A DNA stretch of 64,000 nt from an uncultured Methylobacillus sp. (lineage in GTDB: Bacteria > Pseudomonadota > Gammaproteobacteria > Burkholderiales > Methylophilaceae), in the NCBI GenBank assembly GCA_946478865.1, contig CAMLDO010000001.1:1-64000 (forward strand), read 5' to 3'. The position numbers and the translations under genes are program-made. The notes beneath the pieces are model-generated. The model searched no databases. It was not told where the DNA came from and saw nothing but the letters and a program-made list of their open reading frames with translations. How positions within the stretch are numbered: position 1 is the first letter of the stretch; each line of letters starts with the position of its first letter. This document shows, one piece after another, positions 37,416 to 48,005 of this stretch.

Positions 37416-38618
37416 ATGGCTGTAGAGCGCGTTTTGTCGGGCATGCGCCCCACCGGTAACCTGCATCTGGGACACTATCACGGCGTCCTAAAGAACTGGC
37501 TCAAGCTGCAGCACGAGCACGAGTGCCTGTTCTTCGTCGCCGACTGGCACGCGCTCACGACCCACTACGATACGCCGCAGGTGATCGAGGAAAATGTCTG
37601 GGAAATGGTGATCGACTGGCTTGCCGCCGGCGTGGATCCCTCCAGCGCCACCATCTTCATCCAGTCCCGCGTGCCGGAGCATGCCGAACTGCACACGCTG
37701 CTGTCGATGATCACGCCGCTGGGCTGGCTGGAGCGCGTGCCGACCTACAAGGACCAGCAGGAAAAGCTCTCCAGCAAGGATCTCTCCACCTACGGTTTCT
37801 TGGGCTATCCGTTGCTGCAGAGCGCGGACATCCTGATCTATCGTGCCACTCAGGTGCCGGTGGGCGAGGACCAGGTACCCCACATTGAATTCACGCGTGA
37901 AATTGCTCGCCGTTTCAATCACATCTACGGCCGCGAGCCGGGCTACGAGGAAAAGGCCGAAGCCGCGATCAAGAAGCTCGGCGGCAAGCGCGGTGCACTG
38001 TACGAAGAGTTGCGTACGCGCTACCAAGAGTCCGGCGACGAAGAGGCTCTGCTTTCTGCGCAGGCGATGATCGAGGAACAGCAAGGTCTCAGCCTGGGCG
38101 ATCGCGAGCGCCTGCTGGGTTACCTCGAAGGCGGCGGCAAGATGATCCTGGTCGAGCCGGAAGCCAAGCTGACACCGGCGTCGCGTATGCCGGGTCTGGA
38201 CGGGCAGAAAATGTCCAAGTCCTACAACAACACGATTTCGCTGCGCGAGGATCCGGATACGGTTACCAAGAAAATCCGTACCATGCCGACTGATCCGGCG
38301 CGTGTGCGTCGCACCGACCCGGGCGAGCCGACCAAGTGTCCGGTTTATCAATTGCACGAAGTGTATTCCGACGAAAACACACGCGACTGGGTACAGCAAG
38401 GTTGCCGCGGCGCCACCATCGGCTGCATCGAGTGCAAACAGCCGGTGATCGATGGCGTGCTGGCTGAGCTCAAGCCGATTCAGGAACGCGCCGCCGAATA
38501 CGCGGAAGACCCGACGCTGGTGAAGAACATCGTTGCCGACGGTTGCGAGCGTGCGCGCAAACTGGCGCGTGAGACCATGCGCGATGTGCGCGAAGCGATG
38601 GGGTTGGGCTACAACTGA
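37416..38618 (+). CDS. trpS: Tryptophanyl-tRNA synthetase, long form
   Basis: The class I synthetase has the HIGH-like motif in TGNLHLGHYHGVLKNW (about residues 12-27) and KMSKS in DGQKMSKSYNNT. At 400 residues it is about 65 longer than the E. coli enzyme. The extra part lies around residues 170-250, before KMSKS, and is the insert seen in many betaproteobacterial TrpS proteins. It overlaps scpA by one base (TGATG). Confidence 0.96.
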   Translation: MAVERVLSGMRPTGNLHLGHYHGVLKNWLKLQHEHECLFFVADWHALTTHYDTPQVIEENVWEMVIDWLAAGVDPSSATIFIQSRVPEHAELHTLLSMITPLGWLERVPTYKDQQEKLSSKDLSTYGFLGYPLLQSADILIYRATQVPVGEDQVPHIEFTREIARRFNHIYGREPGYEEKAEAAIKKLGGKRGALYEELRTRYQESGDEEALLSAQAMIEEQQGLSLGDRERLLGYLEGGGKMILVEPEAKLTPASRMPGLDGQKMSKSYNNTISLREDPDTVTKKIRTMPTDPARVRRTDPGEPTKCPVYQLHEVYSDENTRDWVQQGCRGATIGCIECKQPVIDGVLAELKPIQERAAEYAEDPTLVKNIVADGCERARKLARETMRDVREAMGLGYN

Positions 38619-39394
38619 TGTTGCCTGCCGCCAGTGCTCGCATACATGGCGAACCCCTGGCGGAGCTGCCGCAGGATCTTTATATCCCGCCGGACGCGCT
38701 GGAAATCTACCTCGAAACCTTCGAGGGGCCGCTCGACCTGTTGCTGTACCTGATCCGCAAGCACAATCTGGATATCCTCGATATTCCCATGGCCGAGCTG
38801 ACCAAGCAGTACATGGACTACATCGGGAAAATGAGCGCGGCCAAGCTGGAGCTGGCGGCGGAGTACTTGCTGATGTCGGCGGTGCTCATCGAGATCAAGT
38901 CGCGCATGCTGCTGCCCAAGCCGGCAGCCATCGAGCAGGAAGAAGATCCGCGTGCCGAACTGGTGCGGCGTCTCATGGAGTACGAAGCGATCAAGCTGGC
39001 AGCGCAGCGCATAGACGACATGCCGCAAGTAGGGCGCGAAATGCTGGTGGCGCAGGCCTATTACGATCATATCCCGCAGCAGGAGCTGCCGGGTGTGAGC
39101 ATGGAAGAGCTGTTCGAGGCATGGCAGGGTGTGCTCAAGCGCGCGAGCCATTTCACCCATCACAAGGTAAGCCGCGAAGAACTGTCGGTGCGCGAGCACA
39201 TGAGCATTATCCTGCGCAAGCTGAGCGCCGAACCTTTGCTTGAGTTCGTCGCGCTGTTCGACCTCAAGGAGGGCATCCCCAAGCTGGTCGTGTGTTTCCT
39301 TGCGATCCTGGAGTTGGCGCGCGAGGGTCTCGTGCGATTAACGCAGCAGGAAGCGTTCAGCCCGATATACGTGCAGGCGAGCGATGGCCGCTGA
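38618..39394 (+). CDS. scpA: Segregation and condensation protein A
   Basis: ScpA is the kleisin subunit bridging SMC heads in chromosome condensation. The 258-residue protein has the N-terminal kleisin motif [20 protein letters not shown] (about residues 31-50), then [20 protein letters not shown] and [18 protein letters not shown]-terminal winged-helix region has [18 protein letters not shown]. It overlaps trpS by 1 base and scpB by 11 bases. Confidence 0.95.
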   Translation: MLPAASARIHGEPLAELPQDLYIPPDALEIYLETFEGPLDLLLYLIRKHNLDILDIPMAELTKQYMDYIGKMSAAKLELAAEYLLMSAVLIEIKSRMLLPKPAAIEQEEDPRAELVRRLMEYEAIKLAAQRIDDMPQVGREMLVAQAYYDHIPQQELPGVSMEELFEAWQGVLKRASHFTHHKVSREELSVREHMSIILRKLSAEPLLEFVALFDLKEGIPKLVVCFLAILELAREGLVRLTQQEAFSPIYVQASDGR

Positions 39395-39956
39395 CATCGG
39401 TGCCAGCAATATTCAGCATCTGAAGAACGTGCTGGAAGCGGCGCTGCTCACGAGCAGCGAGCCCTTGTCGCTGGACGGATTGCTCAAGCTGTTCGAGGAT
39501 CGCATGGACCGCGCCACCTTGCGCATGCTGCTGGACGAACTCAAGGCCGACTGGCAGGGCCGTACGCTGGAACTGGTGCAGGTCGCGAGCGGCTGGCGTT
39601 TTCAGGCGCGTGCGGAATACTGGCCGTATCTCGCGCGGCTCAATCCGGAACGTCCGCAGCGCTATTCGCGCGCGGTACTGGAGACGCTGGCGATCATCGC
39701 ATACAGACAGCCCGTGACGCGCGGCGACATCGAGGAAATCCGCGGCGTTGCGGTCAATCCCAACATCATCCGTACGCTGCAGGAGCGCGGCTGGATCGAC
39801 GTGGTGGGGCATAGAGAGGTGCCGGGGCGACCGTCGCTGCTGGCGACGACCAGGACGTTTCTCGACGACCTCAATCTGCGTTCGCTGTCGGAACTGCCGC
39901 CGTTGGAACAGTTTCCGCAGCACGAGATACCGCTCAATTTTGAAGCGGCGGATTAA
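39384..39956 (+). CDS. scpB: Segregation and condensation protein B
   Basis: ScpB dimers bind ScpA and complete the SMC-ScpAB complex. The 190-residue protein consists of two winged helices: [20 protein letters not shown] at the start and [20 protein letters not shown] then [20 protein letters not shown], which is a strong family signature. It overlaps scpA by 11 bases. Confidence 0.95.
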   Translation: MAADIGASNIQHLKNVLEAALLTSSEPLSLDGLLKLFEDRMDRATLRMLLDELKADWQGRTLELVQVASGWRFQARAEYWPYLARLNPERPQRYSRAVLETLAIIAYRQPVTRGDIEEIRGVAVNPNIIRTLQERGWIDVVGHREVPGRPSLLATTRTFLDDLNLRSLSELPPLEQFPQHEIPLNFEAAD

Positions 39957-40095
39957 GACCGAAAACCGCGCTGCTCTTTGACGAGGCGCGCAAACCGCTC
40001 CGCCTTCATGTCGCGAGAGCGGATAATCATTTGAAATATCCCCGATATGCCACGGACCTCCCGGTTTCTGGTGTCTCGGGTTTGAGGAGTTACCG

Positions 40096-41151
40096 ATGGC
40101 AAGACCTTTCAAGCAGCAATCCCGCCCTCAGCGACCACCGCGTGCGGTCGCTCCCGACATGCCGCCACAGCGTTTGCACAAGCTGTTGGCATTGGCTGGG
40201 CTGGGATCACGGCGCGACATGGAAGAGCTCATCGCGAGCGGTCGCATCACGATCAACGGGGAAGTGGCGCAAGTCGGCGCCGCGGTAGTCCCCACGGATG
40301 TGGTGCGCCTGGACAAACGTACATTGCATCTGCAGTTCGAAGCCGAGATGCCGCGCGTGCTCCTCTATCACAAGCCGGAAGGCGAAATCGTAAGCCAGGA
40401 TGACCCGGAGCAGCGCGCGTCGGTGTTCGACAAGCTGCCGCGTGTGCGCGGCGGACGCTGGGTGGCGATCGGGCGTCTCGACATCAATACTTCCGGTTTG
40501 CTGATCTTTACCACGTCCGGCGATCTCGCGAATCATTTCATGCATCCGCGCTACGAAGTCGAGCGCGAGTACGCGGTGCGCCTCATGGGCGAGCTCAGCG
40601 AAGAGCAGATGGCGCAGATGCGCGTCGGCATCGAGCTTGAAGACGGCGTGGCGCAATTTGATGTCCTTCAGGACAAGGGGGGGGAGGGCGCCAACCACTG
40701 GTACCAGGTGGTGCTGCGTGAAGGGCGCAATCGCGAGGTGCGCCGCATGTTCGAGGCGATGGGTCTTATGGTGAGCCGCCTCATGCGCGTGCGCTTCGGT
40801 CCGGTCAACCTGCCTCCTCGCGTCAAGCGCGGACAGATGCTGGAACTGCCGCCCAAGGAGGTCGCTGCGCTGCTGGAGTGGGCCGGATTAGCGGTGCCGC
40901 GCACAGGTCAGCGCTCGCAAAAGGAAAACGAGAAGCTGGGCCAATCCTTCACGCCCAAGGAGCGCAGGCCGGAAGCGCGCGATAAGCGCCCCGTGCCGGG
41001 CGCCGCGGCAAAAACTCCGGGCAGGCCGACAGGCGGAAAAGCTCGGCCGCCTGCGAAGAGCGCCGATCCGTCACGCCGCCGGGTGCGTGGCGACGAGATG
41101 GCGCCACCTGCGCTGCAACGCCGCAGCGATCGTAACCGCGGCCGGGGCTGA
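40096..41151 (+). CDS. rluB: 23S rRNA pseudouridine 2605 synthase, RluB type
   Basis: RluB converts U2605 of 23S rRNA to pseudouridine. The 351-residue protein has an S4 RNA-binding domain (about residues 22-70: LHKLLALAGLGSRRDMEELI). The RsuA-family catalytic domain (about 80-255) has the active Asp in GRLDINTSGLLIFT and later EGRNREVRRMFEAMG. A basic, Pro/Arg-rich tail of about 85 residues is typical of betaproteobacterial RluB. A tgaggagtt ribosome site sets the start. RluE/RluF are less likely because the gene follows scpAB. Confidence 0.92.
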   Translation: MARPFKQQSRPQRPPRAVAPDMPPQRLHKLLALAGLGSRRDMEELIASGRITINGEVAQVGAAVVPTDVVRLDKRTLHLQFEAEMPRVLLYHKPEGEIVSQDDPEQRASVFDKLPRVRGGRWVAIGRLDINTSGLLIFTTSGDLANHFMHPRYEVEREYAVRLMGELSEEQMAQMRVGIELEDGVAQFDVLQDKGGEGANHWYQVVLREGRNREVRRMFEAMGLMVSRLMRVRFGPVNLPPRVKRGQMLELPPKEVAALLEWAGLAVPRTGQRSQKENEKLGQSFTPKERRPEARDKRPVPGAAAKTPGRPTGGKARPPAKSADPSRRRVRGDEMAPPALQRRSDRNRGRG

Positions 41152-41238
41152 CAGCACGCATAATCCGCAACCGCGGCCAAGCATGAATCAGAGCCACGCT
41201 GCGCAAAACCAAACAGGCCATCTTCTGGAGGGAGATAG

Positions 41239-42891
41239 ATGGATACGAACGCCGATATGCCGCATGTCGATACCCTGCGTCAGGTCATGCTGTGGCCGAT
41301 ACAGCTAATCCCGCAAGGCGAAGACCGGCAGATCCAGCACCACTGGGACTATCTGAAGGCTGTTGCGGCCTCGACGCCCTGGCGCGAGATCGACGATGAA
41401 TTCACTTCGGCGGCGACACAGTTCAGCGAGCGCCGTTATCGCGAGTTCGTGACCTTTCTGCCTTTTGCCCAGCGTTTTCTTTACGGCGAGGGCATCCGCG
41501 GTGACGACGATGCCCACTGCGGACGTTCGCCGATTCGCGTGTTCAGCCGCAGCGATGTGGCACAAGCGCGTGTCAGCTACGGCGACAATCCCGATCCCAT
41601 CCTGCTCACGGTCGACCATGTCGACCTTTATTTTTTCTACGACATCGATGTCGCCATCCTGGCCGTGGAGGTGATCGGCCAGAATCTGACGCTGCATCAG
41701 GCGATGGATACCATGTTCCGCCTTGGGCGTGCCTACCCCAGCCATTGGGAATCCAACGGTCGCGGCGGCCACTGCGCGCGCAAGGTCGAGTGGCTGGACA
41801 AGCAAGGGCAGGTGCTGGCCAGCTCCGATTACGAGCACAAGGAGCTTTACCTCCAGTTCGTGCGCGAGCATCGCGTGCCGCGCGTGGCTTCGCACTGGGA
41901 ATTTCTGTTGCGCCCGCTGGTGCAGCATTATTCCGACGAGGAGGGGCCGATCCGCTATCGCGAAATTGAATACCAGCGCATGCCGCTCATGAACTATCTC
42001 GCGTTCGAGGATATTTCCCGACTGTCGCGCGCGGACATCATCCGTCTAGGCCTCGTGACACGCCCCGGCGATTCCGCGTCTTTGCCGTATTCCGACGGTT
42101 TTCTGCATGACTTCGAAAACCGCTATTGCTACGACCGTCACTGGGACGAAGGTGAGCAGGCGCATCGCGGCAACAATCGCTTCATCTGCAACGGGCAAAG
42201 CTTCACGGTTATCGGCAATGCCGGCGAATTGATCTTCACGGACAAGGAAACCGGGGTCATCAGCCAGTTCCGCCACCAGTACTTCCTGCTGTTCCTGATT
42301 GCGCATTTCCAGAAGGCAGCGCTGCTGATGCTATCGGACCGACTCGTTTCCGCGATCAGCCGGCTGGATATCGACGATCCGATCTCGGTCGCGAATTTCA
42401 GGAAAAGCATCCGCCATACCCTGGAAATCTTCCTGCGCTTCACGCAGCGCTACTGGTTTCATGCGCTGTCGGACCAGGCGCAGTCACGCGACCTGTTCGC
42501 AATGATGTTGAAGCATCTGGAAACTGCGGACCTGTTCGAACGCATGCGCCGGCGCATACTCGACATGACGGAGTATCTCGACAGCGACCAGCTCAAACAG
42601 CACGCGGAAACAGTCACGCGGCTGACCGTGGTCACGGCGTTCGGCCTGATCGGCACCGTCGCCACTGGCATCCTCGGCATGAATCTGTTCGACGAAGCCG
42701 CGAATCCGCCCATGACCAAACTCATGTACTTCATGATCGTGTTCGTGCCGGTCACGGCGCTGACGCTCTATACCATCGCGAAATCCAAGCGCCTGTCGGA
42801 CTTTCTGGACTCGCTTTCGAGCGAGCAGCTCAGCCGCCGTCAGAAGTGGCGCGCATTCCTGCAAATCTGGATGGGCAAGGGCAACGACTGA
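41239..42891 (+). CDS. Large CorA-family (MIT) divalent cation transporter-like protein
   Basis: The 550-residue protein ends in the CorA membrane module. Two helices at about residues 465-487 and 500-522 are separated by the pore motif GMN in ATGILGMNLFDE. It has a long helix before them (about 400-465). The N-terminal 380 residues are far longer than in E. coli CorA, with acidic and aromatic segments such as TVDHVDLYFFYDIDVAILAV that fit an enlarged alpha/beta cytosolic sensor domain. The ATG follows a ggagggagat ribosome site. The ion is not predictable beyond divalent metals (Mg, Co, Ni, Zn). Confidence 0.82.
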   Translation: MDTNADMPHVDTLRQVMLWPIQLIPQGEDRQIQHHWDYLKAVAASTPWREIDDEFTSAATQFSERRYREFVTFLPFAQRFLYGEGIRGDDDAHCGRSPIRVFSRSDVAQARVSYGDNPDPILLTVDHVDLYFFYDIDVAILAVEVIGQNLTLHQAMDTMFRLGRAYPSHWESNGRGGHCARKVEWLDKQGQVLASSDYEHKELYLQFVREHRVPRVASHWEFLLRPLVQHYSDEEGPIRYREIEYQRMPLMNYLAFEDISRLSRADIIRLGLVTRPGDSASLPYSDGFLHDFENRYCYDRHWDEGEQAHRGNNRFICNGQSFTVIGNAGELIFTDKETGVISQFRHQYFLLFLIAHFQKAALLMLSDRLVSAISRLDIDDPISVANFRKSIRHTLEIFLRFTQRYWFHALSDQAQSRDLFAMMLKHLETADLFERMRRRILDMTEYLDSDQLKQHAETVTRLTVVTAFGLIGTVATGILGMNLFDEAANPPMTKLMYFMIVFVPVTALTLYTIAKSKRLSDFLDSLSSEQLSRRQKWRAFLQIWMGKGND

Positions 42892-42903
42892 AGCCTGGCT
42901 CGG

Positions 42904-44622
42904 CTAGTCGGAATACATGTGGGCGCGGTCGCCGCCGTCGTGTTTCGCCTGGTACATGGCGTTGTCGGCGCGGCTGAGGACTTCATCCATGCCGAGTTCG
43001 GCGCCGCGGAAAAGCGCGATGCCGATGCTGGCCGTACAGACGTGAGAAACCGGTTCGGCAGACGCGTTGGGCTGCAAGGAGTAAGGTTCGGCCAGCGCAA
43101 CGCAAATCTTCTCCGCCACCGTGGCGGCCAGCTGTTTCGAAACGCTGCAGCTGGATCCAAGCTCGCCCAGCAAAACAACGAACTCGTCGCCTCCGAAGCG
43201 GGAGATGGTGTCGGTCTCGCGCACGCAGTTTTTCAGCCGCTCTGCCACCTCTATCAGCAGCATGTCTCCGATCACGTGACCGTGGGTATCATTGAGCGGC
43301 TTGAAGTTGTCGAGGTCGAGAAAAAATACCGCGCCATATTTGTGGCTGCGCTTGCTCGCCGCGATGGCCTGCGACAGCCGATCCATCAGCATGCGGCGAT
43401 TCGGCAGGTGCGTGAGCATGTCATGGAAGGCCATCTGGTTGATTCGCTCTTCGGACGCCTTGCGCAGGCTGATGTCCATGAGCGCGGCCACATAATTGGT
43501 TACCTTGCCCTCGTGATTGCGGACGGCGGTGATCGTGAGCCATTCCGGGAACATTTCGCCGCTTTTGCGGCGGTTCCAGATCTCCCCTTGCCAGGTGCCG
43601 TTGCGCGTAATGTGTTCCCACATATCGGCGTAAAAGGGCTCCTCATGCCGGCCTGAACTGAGCACGTGGGGCGTTTGGCCGATGACTTCCTCCGCGGTAT
43701 AGCCGGTGATTTCCGTGAAGGCCCGATTGACGCGCAGGATCACCTTGTCGGCGTCCGTGACGAACATGCCTTCCTGAGAGTCGAAGGCGATCGCGGCGAT
43801 CTTCAGTTCCTGCTCGGCCTGGTATTGCCGGGTAATGTCGTGAATGATCGAGAACAGCAGTATCCTGCCTCCCACGGTGATCGGCGAGGAATGCACCTCG
43901 ACGGTACACATCTCGCCGCCGGCCTTGCGGTGAGGGAAGATGAAGTAGTTGCGCTGTTGTTTCAGGCCACGCCGGCGCTCTTCCGCGATTTGCTCCGGCG
44001 GCAGGGTATTGATCTCGTCGATGCACATGCTGCGCATTTTTTCGATGGTATAGCCGTAGAAACGGCTGGCGGCGCGGTTGGCATCGATGAGACGGCCCGA
44101 TTCGGGCTCGATCAGCAGCATCACCGCATCGTTCGATTCGAACATCTGACGAAAGCGGTTTTCGCTTTCGCGCAGGCGGTTCTCGGCTTGCTTGTGCTCC
44201 GTGACATCGCGAAAGAACCAGATACGGCCGAGTAGTTCGCCTTGCCGGCTGCGCAATGCCTTGGAGTGGTAATCCAGGGTACGCCCGTCGATGAGCTCGA
44301 CTTCGCGGTTTTCCTCCATTTCAGGATGCGCGTAGAGGACTTCGATGCGGGCAAGAAACTCCTCGGAATGTTTGACTTTCTCGAGAGCGCGGGTCAGCAA
44401 TGGCTGATGAGACAGGCCTACGCGATGAAAGGCGGCGTCTTCCTGAGATATCCCCCACAATTCGAAAAAGCGGGGGTTATGAAAAACGATGTGTCCATTG
44501 GCATCGACAACGAGAATGCCGTGGGGAGTTGCCTCGTAGATCGCGCTAACCAGCGAACGCTGAAATTCAGGGCTGTGCAGGCTCGCTGCAGGCGATGCCG
44601 AATTTTGTGCGAGGCTCGACAT
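42904..44622 (-). CDS. PAS-domain diguanylate cyclase (GGDEF)
   Basis: The 572-residue protein has three PAS units: about residues 25-145 (GILVVDANGHIVFHNPRFFE), 150-270 (RQMFESNDAVMLLIEP) and 275-395 (SQEGMFVTDADKVILRVNRA). A GGDEF domain follows (about 405-570) with FLDLDNFKPLNDTHGH and the intact active site RFGGDEFVVLLGE. It has no membrane segment, no EAL domain and no RxxD inhibitory site directly before GGDEF. It should make cyclic di-GMP in response to a small ligand, redox or energy cue. It is transcribed alone and converges with the CorA-like gene. Confidence 0.93.
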   Translation of the reverse strand: MSSLAQNSASPAASLHSPEFQRSLVSAIYEATPHGILVVDANGHIVFHNPRFFELWGISQEDAAFHRVGLSHQPLLTRALEKVKHSEEFLARIEVLYAHPEMEENREVELIDGRTLDYHSKALRSRQGELLGRIWFFRDVTEHKQAENRLRESENRFRQMFESNDAVMLLIEPESGRLIDANRAASRFYGYTIEKMRSMCIDEINTLPPEQIAEERRRGLKQQRNYFIFPHRKAGGEMCTVEVHSSPITVGGRILLFSIIHDITRQYQAEQELKIAAIAFDSQEGMFVTDADKVILRVNRAFTEITGYTAEEVIGQTPHVLSSGRHEEPFYADMWEHITRNGTWQGEIWNRRKSGEMFPEWLTITAVRNHEGKVTNYVAALMDISLRKASEERINQMAFHDMLTHLPNRRMLMDRLSQAIAASKRSHKYGAVFFLDLDNFKPLNDTHGHVIGDMLLIEVAERLKNCVRETDTISRFGGDEFVVLLGELGSSCSVSKQLAATVAEKICVALAEPYSLQPNASAEPVSHVCTASIGIALFRGAELGMDEVLSRADNAMYQAKHDGGDRAHMYSD

Positions 44623-44637
44623 GACGTTTCATCTTGA

Positions 44638-44681
44638 AGGGTAATGCGGATACCCATTACACATAATATAAACATTTATGT
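44638..44681. repeat. Two inverted repeats upstream of the diguanylate cyclase gene
   Basis: GGGTA/TACCC (44638-44654) interlocks with GTAATG/CATTAC (44641-44660), and ACATAA/TTATGT (44661-44666 and 44676-44681) follows. On the minus strand TATATT (44665-44670) could be a -10 box. The nested palindromes lie 16-59 bases upstream of the start and are operator candidates. Confidence 0.4.
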
Positions 44682-44709
44682 GCAGGAAAGAAACTGCTTG
44701 TGCGGCCTC

Positions 44710-45612
44710 TCAGGTCAGCTGTTCGCGCGTCAGCAAAAATACGTATTGATCCCCGTCGCTGACCTCCAGCCAGGTGAACGGCAGGTGCGGATAGGCCGCT
44801 TCCAGCACATCGCGGTTGTGGCCGATCTCGACGATGAGCAGGCCGCCTGGATGCAGGTGCTCGGCGGCATGCGCGATGAGCGTGTGCGTGTGGTCCAGCC
44901 CGTCTTCGCCGCTCGCAAGTGCGATATCGGGTTCACCGCGGTACTCCTGTGGCAGGGCATCCATCGAAGGCGCATCCACATATGGCGGGTTGCTCAGGAT
45001 GATGTCGTACTGCCGCCCGGCGAGCGCGGACAGCATGTCGGATTGCACCAGATGGACATGATGTTCCAGCCCGTAATCGGCGACGTTCTTGCGTGCGACG
45101 GCGAGCGCGGCGTCGGAAATATCGACGGCGTCTACCTCGGCATTCGGGAAGGCGTGTGCGGCGAGGATCGCGAGGCAGCCGCTGCCGGTGCAGATGTCGG
45201 CGACGGCGGTGACCTCTTCCGGGTTTTCTACCCACGGCGCCAATTGGTCGCGTAGCAGTTCAGCGATGAAGGAGCGCGGCACGATGACGCGCTCGTCGAC
45301 ATAAAACTTGAAGTCGCCGAGCCAGGCTTCGCGCAGCAAATAGGCAGTGGGAACGCGTTCGGTCACGCGGCGTTCGATCAATTGCGCGAGCTTGCGGCGC
45401 TCGGCCTCGGTAATGACCGCGTCGAGGAAGTTTTCCAGCGTGTCATGCGGCAGGTGCAGCGCGGACAGGATGAGCCACACAGCTTCGTCATAGCTGTTCT
45501 GCGTGCCGTGGCCGAAGAAGATACCGGCTTCCTCGAAACGCGATACCGCGTAACGCAGCCAGTCGCGCAAGGTATGCAGCTGATGCGCCGCTTCGAGCGG
45601 GTTGGTGCTCAT
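44710..45612 (-). CDS. prmB: Ribosomal protein L3 glutamine methyltransferase PrmB
   Basis: PrmB N5-methylates a glutamine of ribosomal protein L3. The 300-residue protein has an N-terminal helical domain (1-85), the SAM motif VADICTGSGCLAILAAHAFP and the Gln-binding NPPY in IILSNPPYVDAPSMD. I start it at the ATG at 45612, which overlaps the stop of the upstream miniprotein gene (ATGA); a start 15 codons earlier would add a highly basic extension. The dap cluster location is normal for betaproteobacteria. Confidence 0.93.
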   Translation of the reverse strand: MSTNPLEAAHQLHTLRDWLRYAVSRFEEAGIFFGHGTQNSYDEAVWLILSALHLPHDTLENFLDAVITEAERRKLAQLIERRVTERVPTAYLLREAWLGDFKFYVDERVIVPRSFIAELLRDQLAPWVENPEEVTAVADICTGSGCLAILAAHAFPNAEVDAVDISDAALAVARKNVADYGLEHHVHLVQSDMLSALAGRQYDIILSNPPYVDAPSMDALPQEYRGEPDIALASGEDGLDHTHTLIAHAAEHLHPGGLLIVEIGHNRDVLEAAYPHLPFTWLEVSDGDQYVFLLTREQLT

Positions 45613-45710
45613 TCTTTCTTGTCTCCGTCGTTCTTGTCGCGTCCGCTCGCGGCCCACACCAGCGCCCAGATGAGGCCGCCGGCCACCGCGAATATCAGCA
45701 GGAATTCCAT
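45609..45710 (-). CDS. 33-residue single-pass membrane miniprotein
   Basis: This small gene starts with ATG 7 bases after the dapE stop and overlaps prmB by 4 bases (ATGA), so it fills the gap exactly. The product has one hydrophobic helix (residues 3-21: FLLIFAVAGGLIWALVWAA) and a charged tail SGRDKNDGDKKE that should lie in the cytoplasm by the positive-inside rule. No known family is recognised. The tight coupling and clean membrane-plus-charged-tail design argue for a real gene. Function unknown. Confidence 0.6.
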   Translation of the reverse strand: MEFLLIFAVAGGLIWALVWAASGRDKNDGDKKE

Positions 45711-45717
45711 GGCTGGT

Positions 45718-47107
<1,390 letters not shown>

Positions 47108-47998
47108 TCAGGCGTTGTACTCCTGGAAAGTATGCTCGCGCTGCGTACTTGCCGCAGTCTGTTTCTTGCCGATGGCCGTCTCGGTATGTTGTGCCACGTC
47201 CTGCCACAGCTTGAGGCAGGATTCTATCGCATCGGTGGCCGCCTTGAAGAATTGCTCCGGGGAAATGTTCACTTCTTCGGCCAGGATAAATTCCCTTTCT
47301 AGCAGGTCGAGCAGCGCTTCGACTTTCTCGGTCGCCGCCTTGCTGTTGCTGCCGGGAATATGCATGTTCTCGCGGCATTCGCGGATATGGCTTTCGAGAA
47401 AGGACAGTCGGATGCGGCCCACGGCGCCGACTTGGCCCTTGGCAGCATAGCCCGAGCCAAGCGCACGCGCTTGGCCGATGCTTTCCATGAGCAGCGGCAG
47501 GCGCAGCAGCAACAGGTTGGAAAGCAGGGCCAGCGAGGTGCCTTCGTTGTCCATGAGACCGAGGTGTTCGCCCATGTCGCCGATCAGGTGAATGATCTGG
47601 CGTACGAGTTCGGTGTGGCGGGCGAAGCTCTGCTCCGGCGTGAGCGACCGAAGGTCGGCGATGATGGCCTCCATGCCATTGGTGACAGTTTCCAGCGTGC
47701 GGCGATCAGGCGCGAGTTCCGGCGTCTGATCGATGAGCGTTTTCATGCGCGCCAGCACATTGCGCGCTTCCGCCTGCTTGTTGACGAGGTTGGTGCGGAA
47801 ACTATCGTTGCCGTTGAGCAGGCCAGCGGACAGTCCCCGATGCTGCTGTACGGTAGTCATGAGGTTGACGCCGGTCTGCAGCGCATTGATGCCATGCAGA
47901 CGGCGCTGAATCTTGCGCTGCTGCTTGCGCTTTTCGGCGAAGTAGATCAGCCCATAGAGCAGGGCGAGGCAGGTGAGGGCAATGGCGAAGGTGGTCAT
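47108..47998 (-). CDS. Membrane-anchored NIT-domain (nitrate/nitrite sensing-like) protein
   Basis: The 296-residue protein has one N-terminal membrane helix (about residues 2-21). The basic KRKQQRKIQRR follows, placing the rest in the cytoplasm by the positive-inside rule. Residues about 35-280 are all-helical and match the NIT domain of nitrate/nitrite sensors such as NasR, with TGVNLMTTVQQHRGLSAGLL and LMESIGQARALGSGYAAKG. No output domain (HAMP, kinase, ANTAR) is present. I start at ATG 47998, 7 bases after the chemoreceptor stop; an earlier in-frame start lies inside that gene. The ligand is not established. Confidence 0.72.
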   Translation of the reverse strand: MTTFAIALTCLALLYGLIYFAEKRKQQRKIQRRLHGINALQTGVNLMTTVQQHRGLSAGLLNGNDSFRTNLVNKQAEARNVLARMKTLIDQTPELAPDRRTLETVTNGMEAIIADLRSLTPEQSFARHTELVRQIIHLIGDMGEHLGLMDNEGTSLALLSNLLLLRLPLLMESIGQARALGSGYAAKGQVGAVGRIRLSFLESHIRECRENMHIPGSNSKAATEKVEALLDLLEREFILAEEVNISPEQFFKAATDAIESCLKLWQDVAQHTETAIGKKQTAASTQREHTFQEYNA

Positions 47999-48005
47999 GA
48001 TCTGC

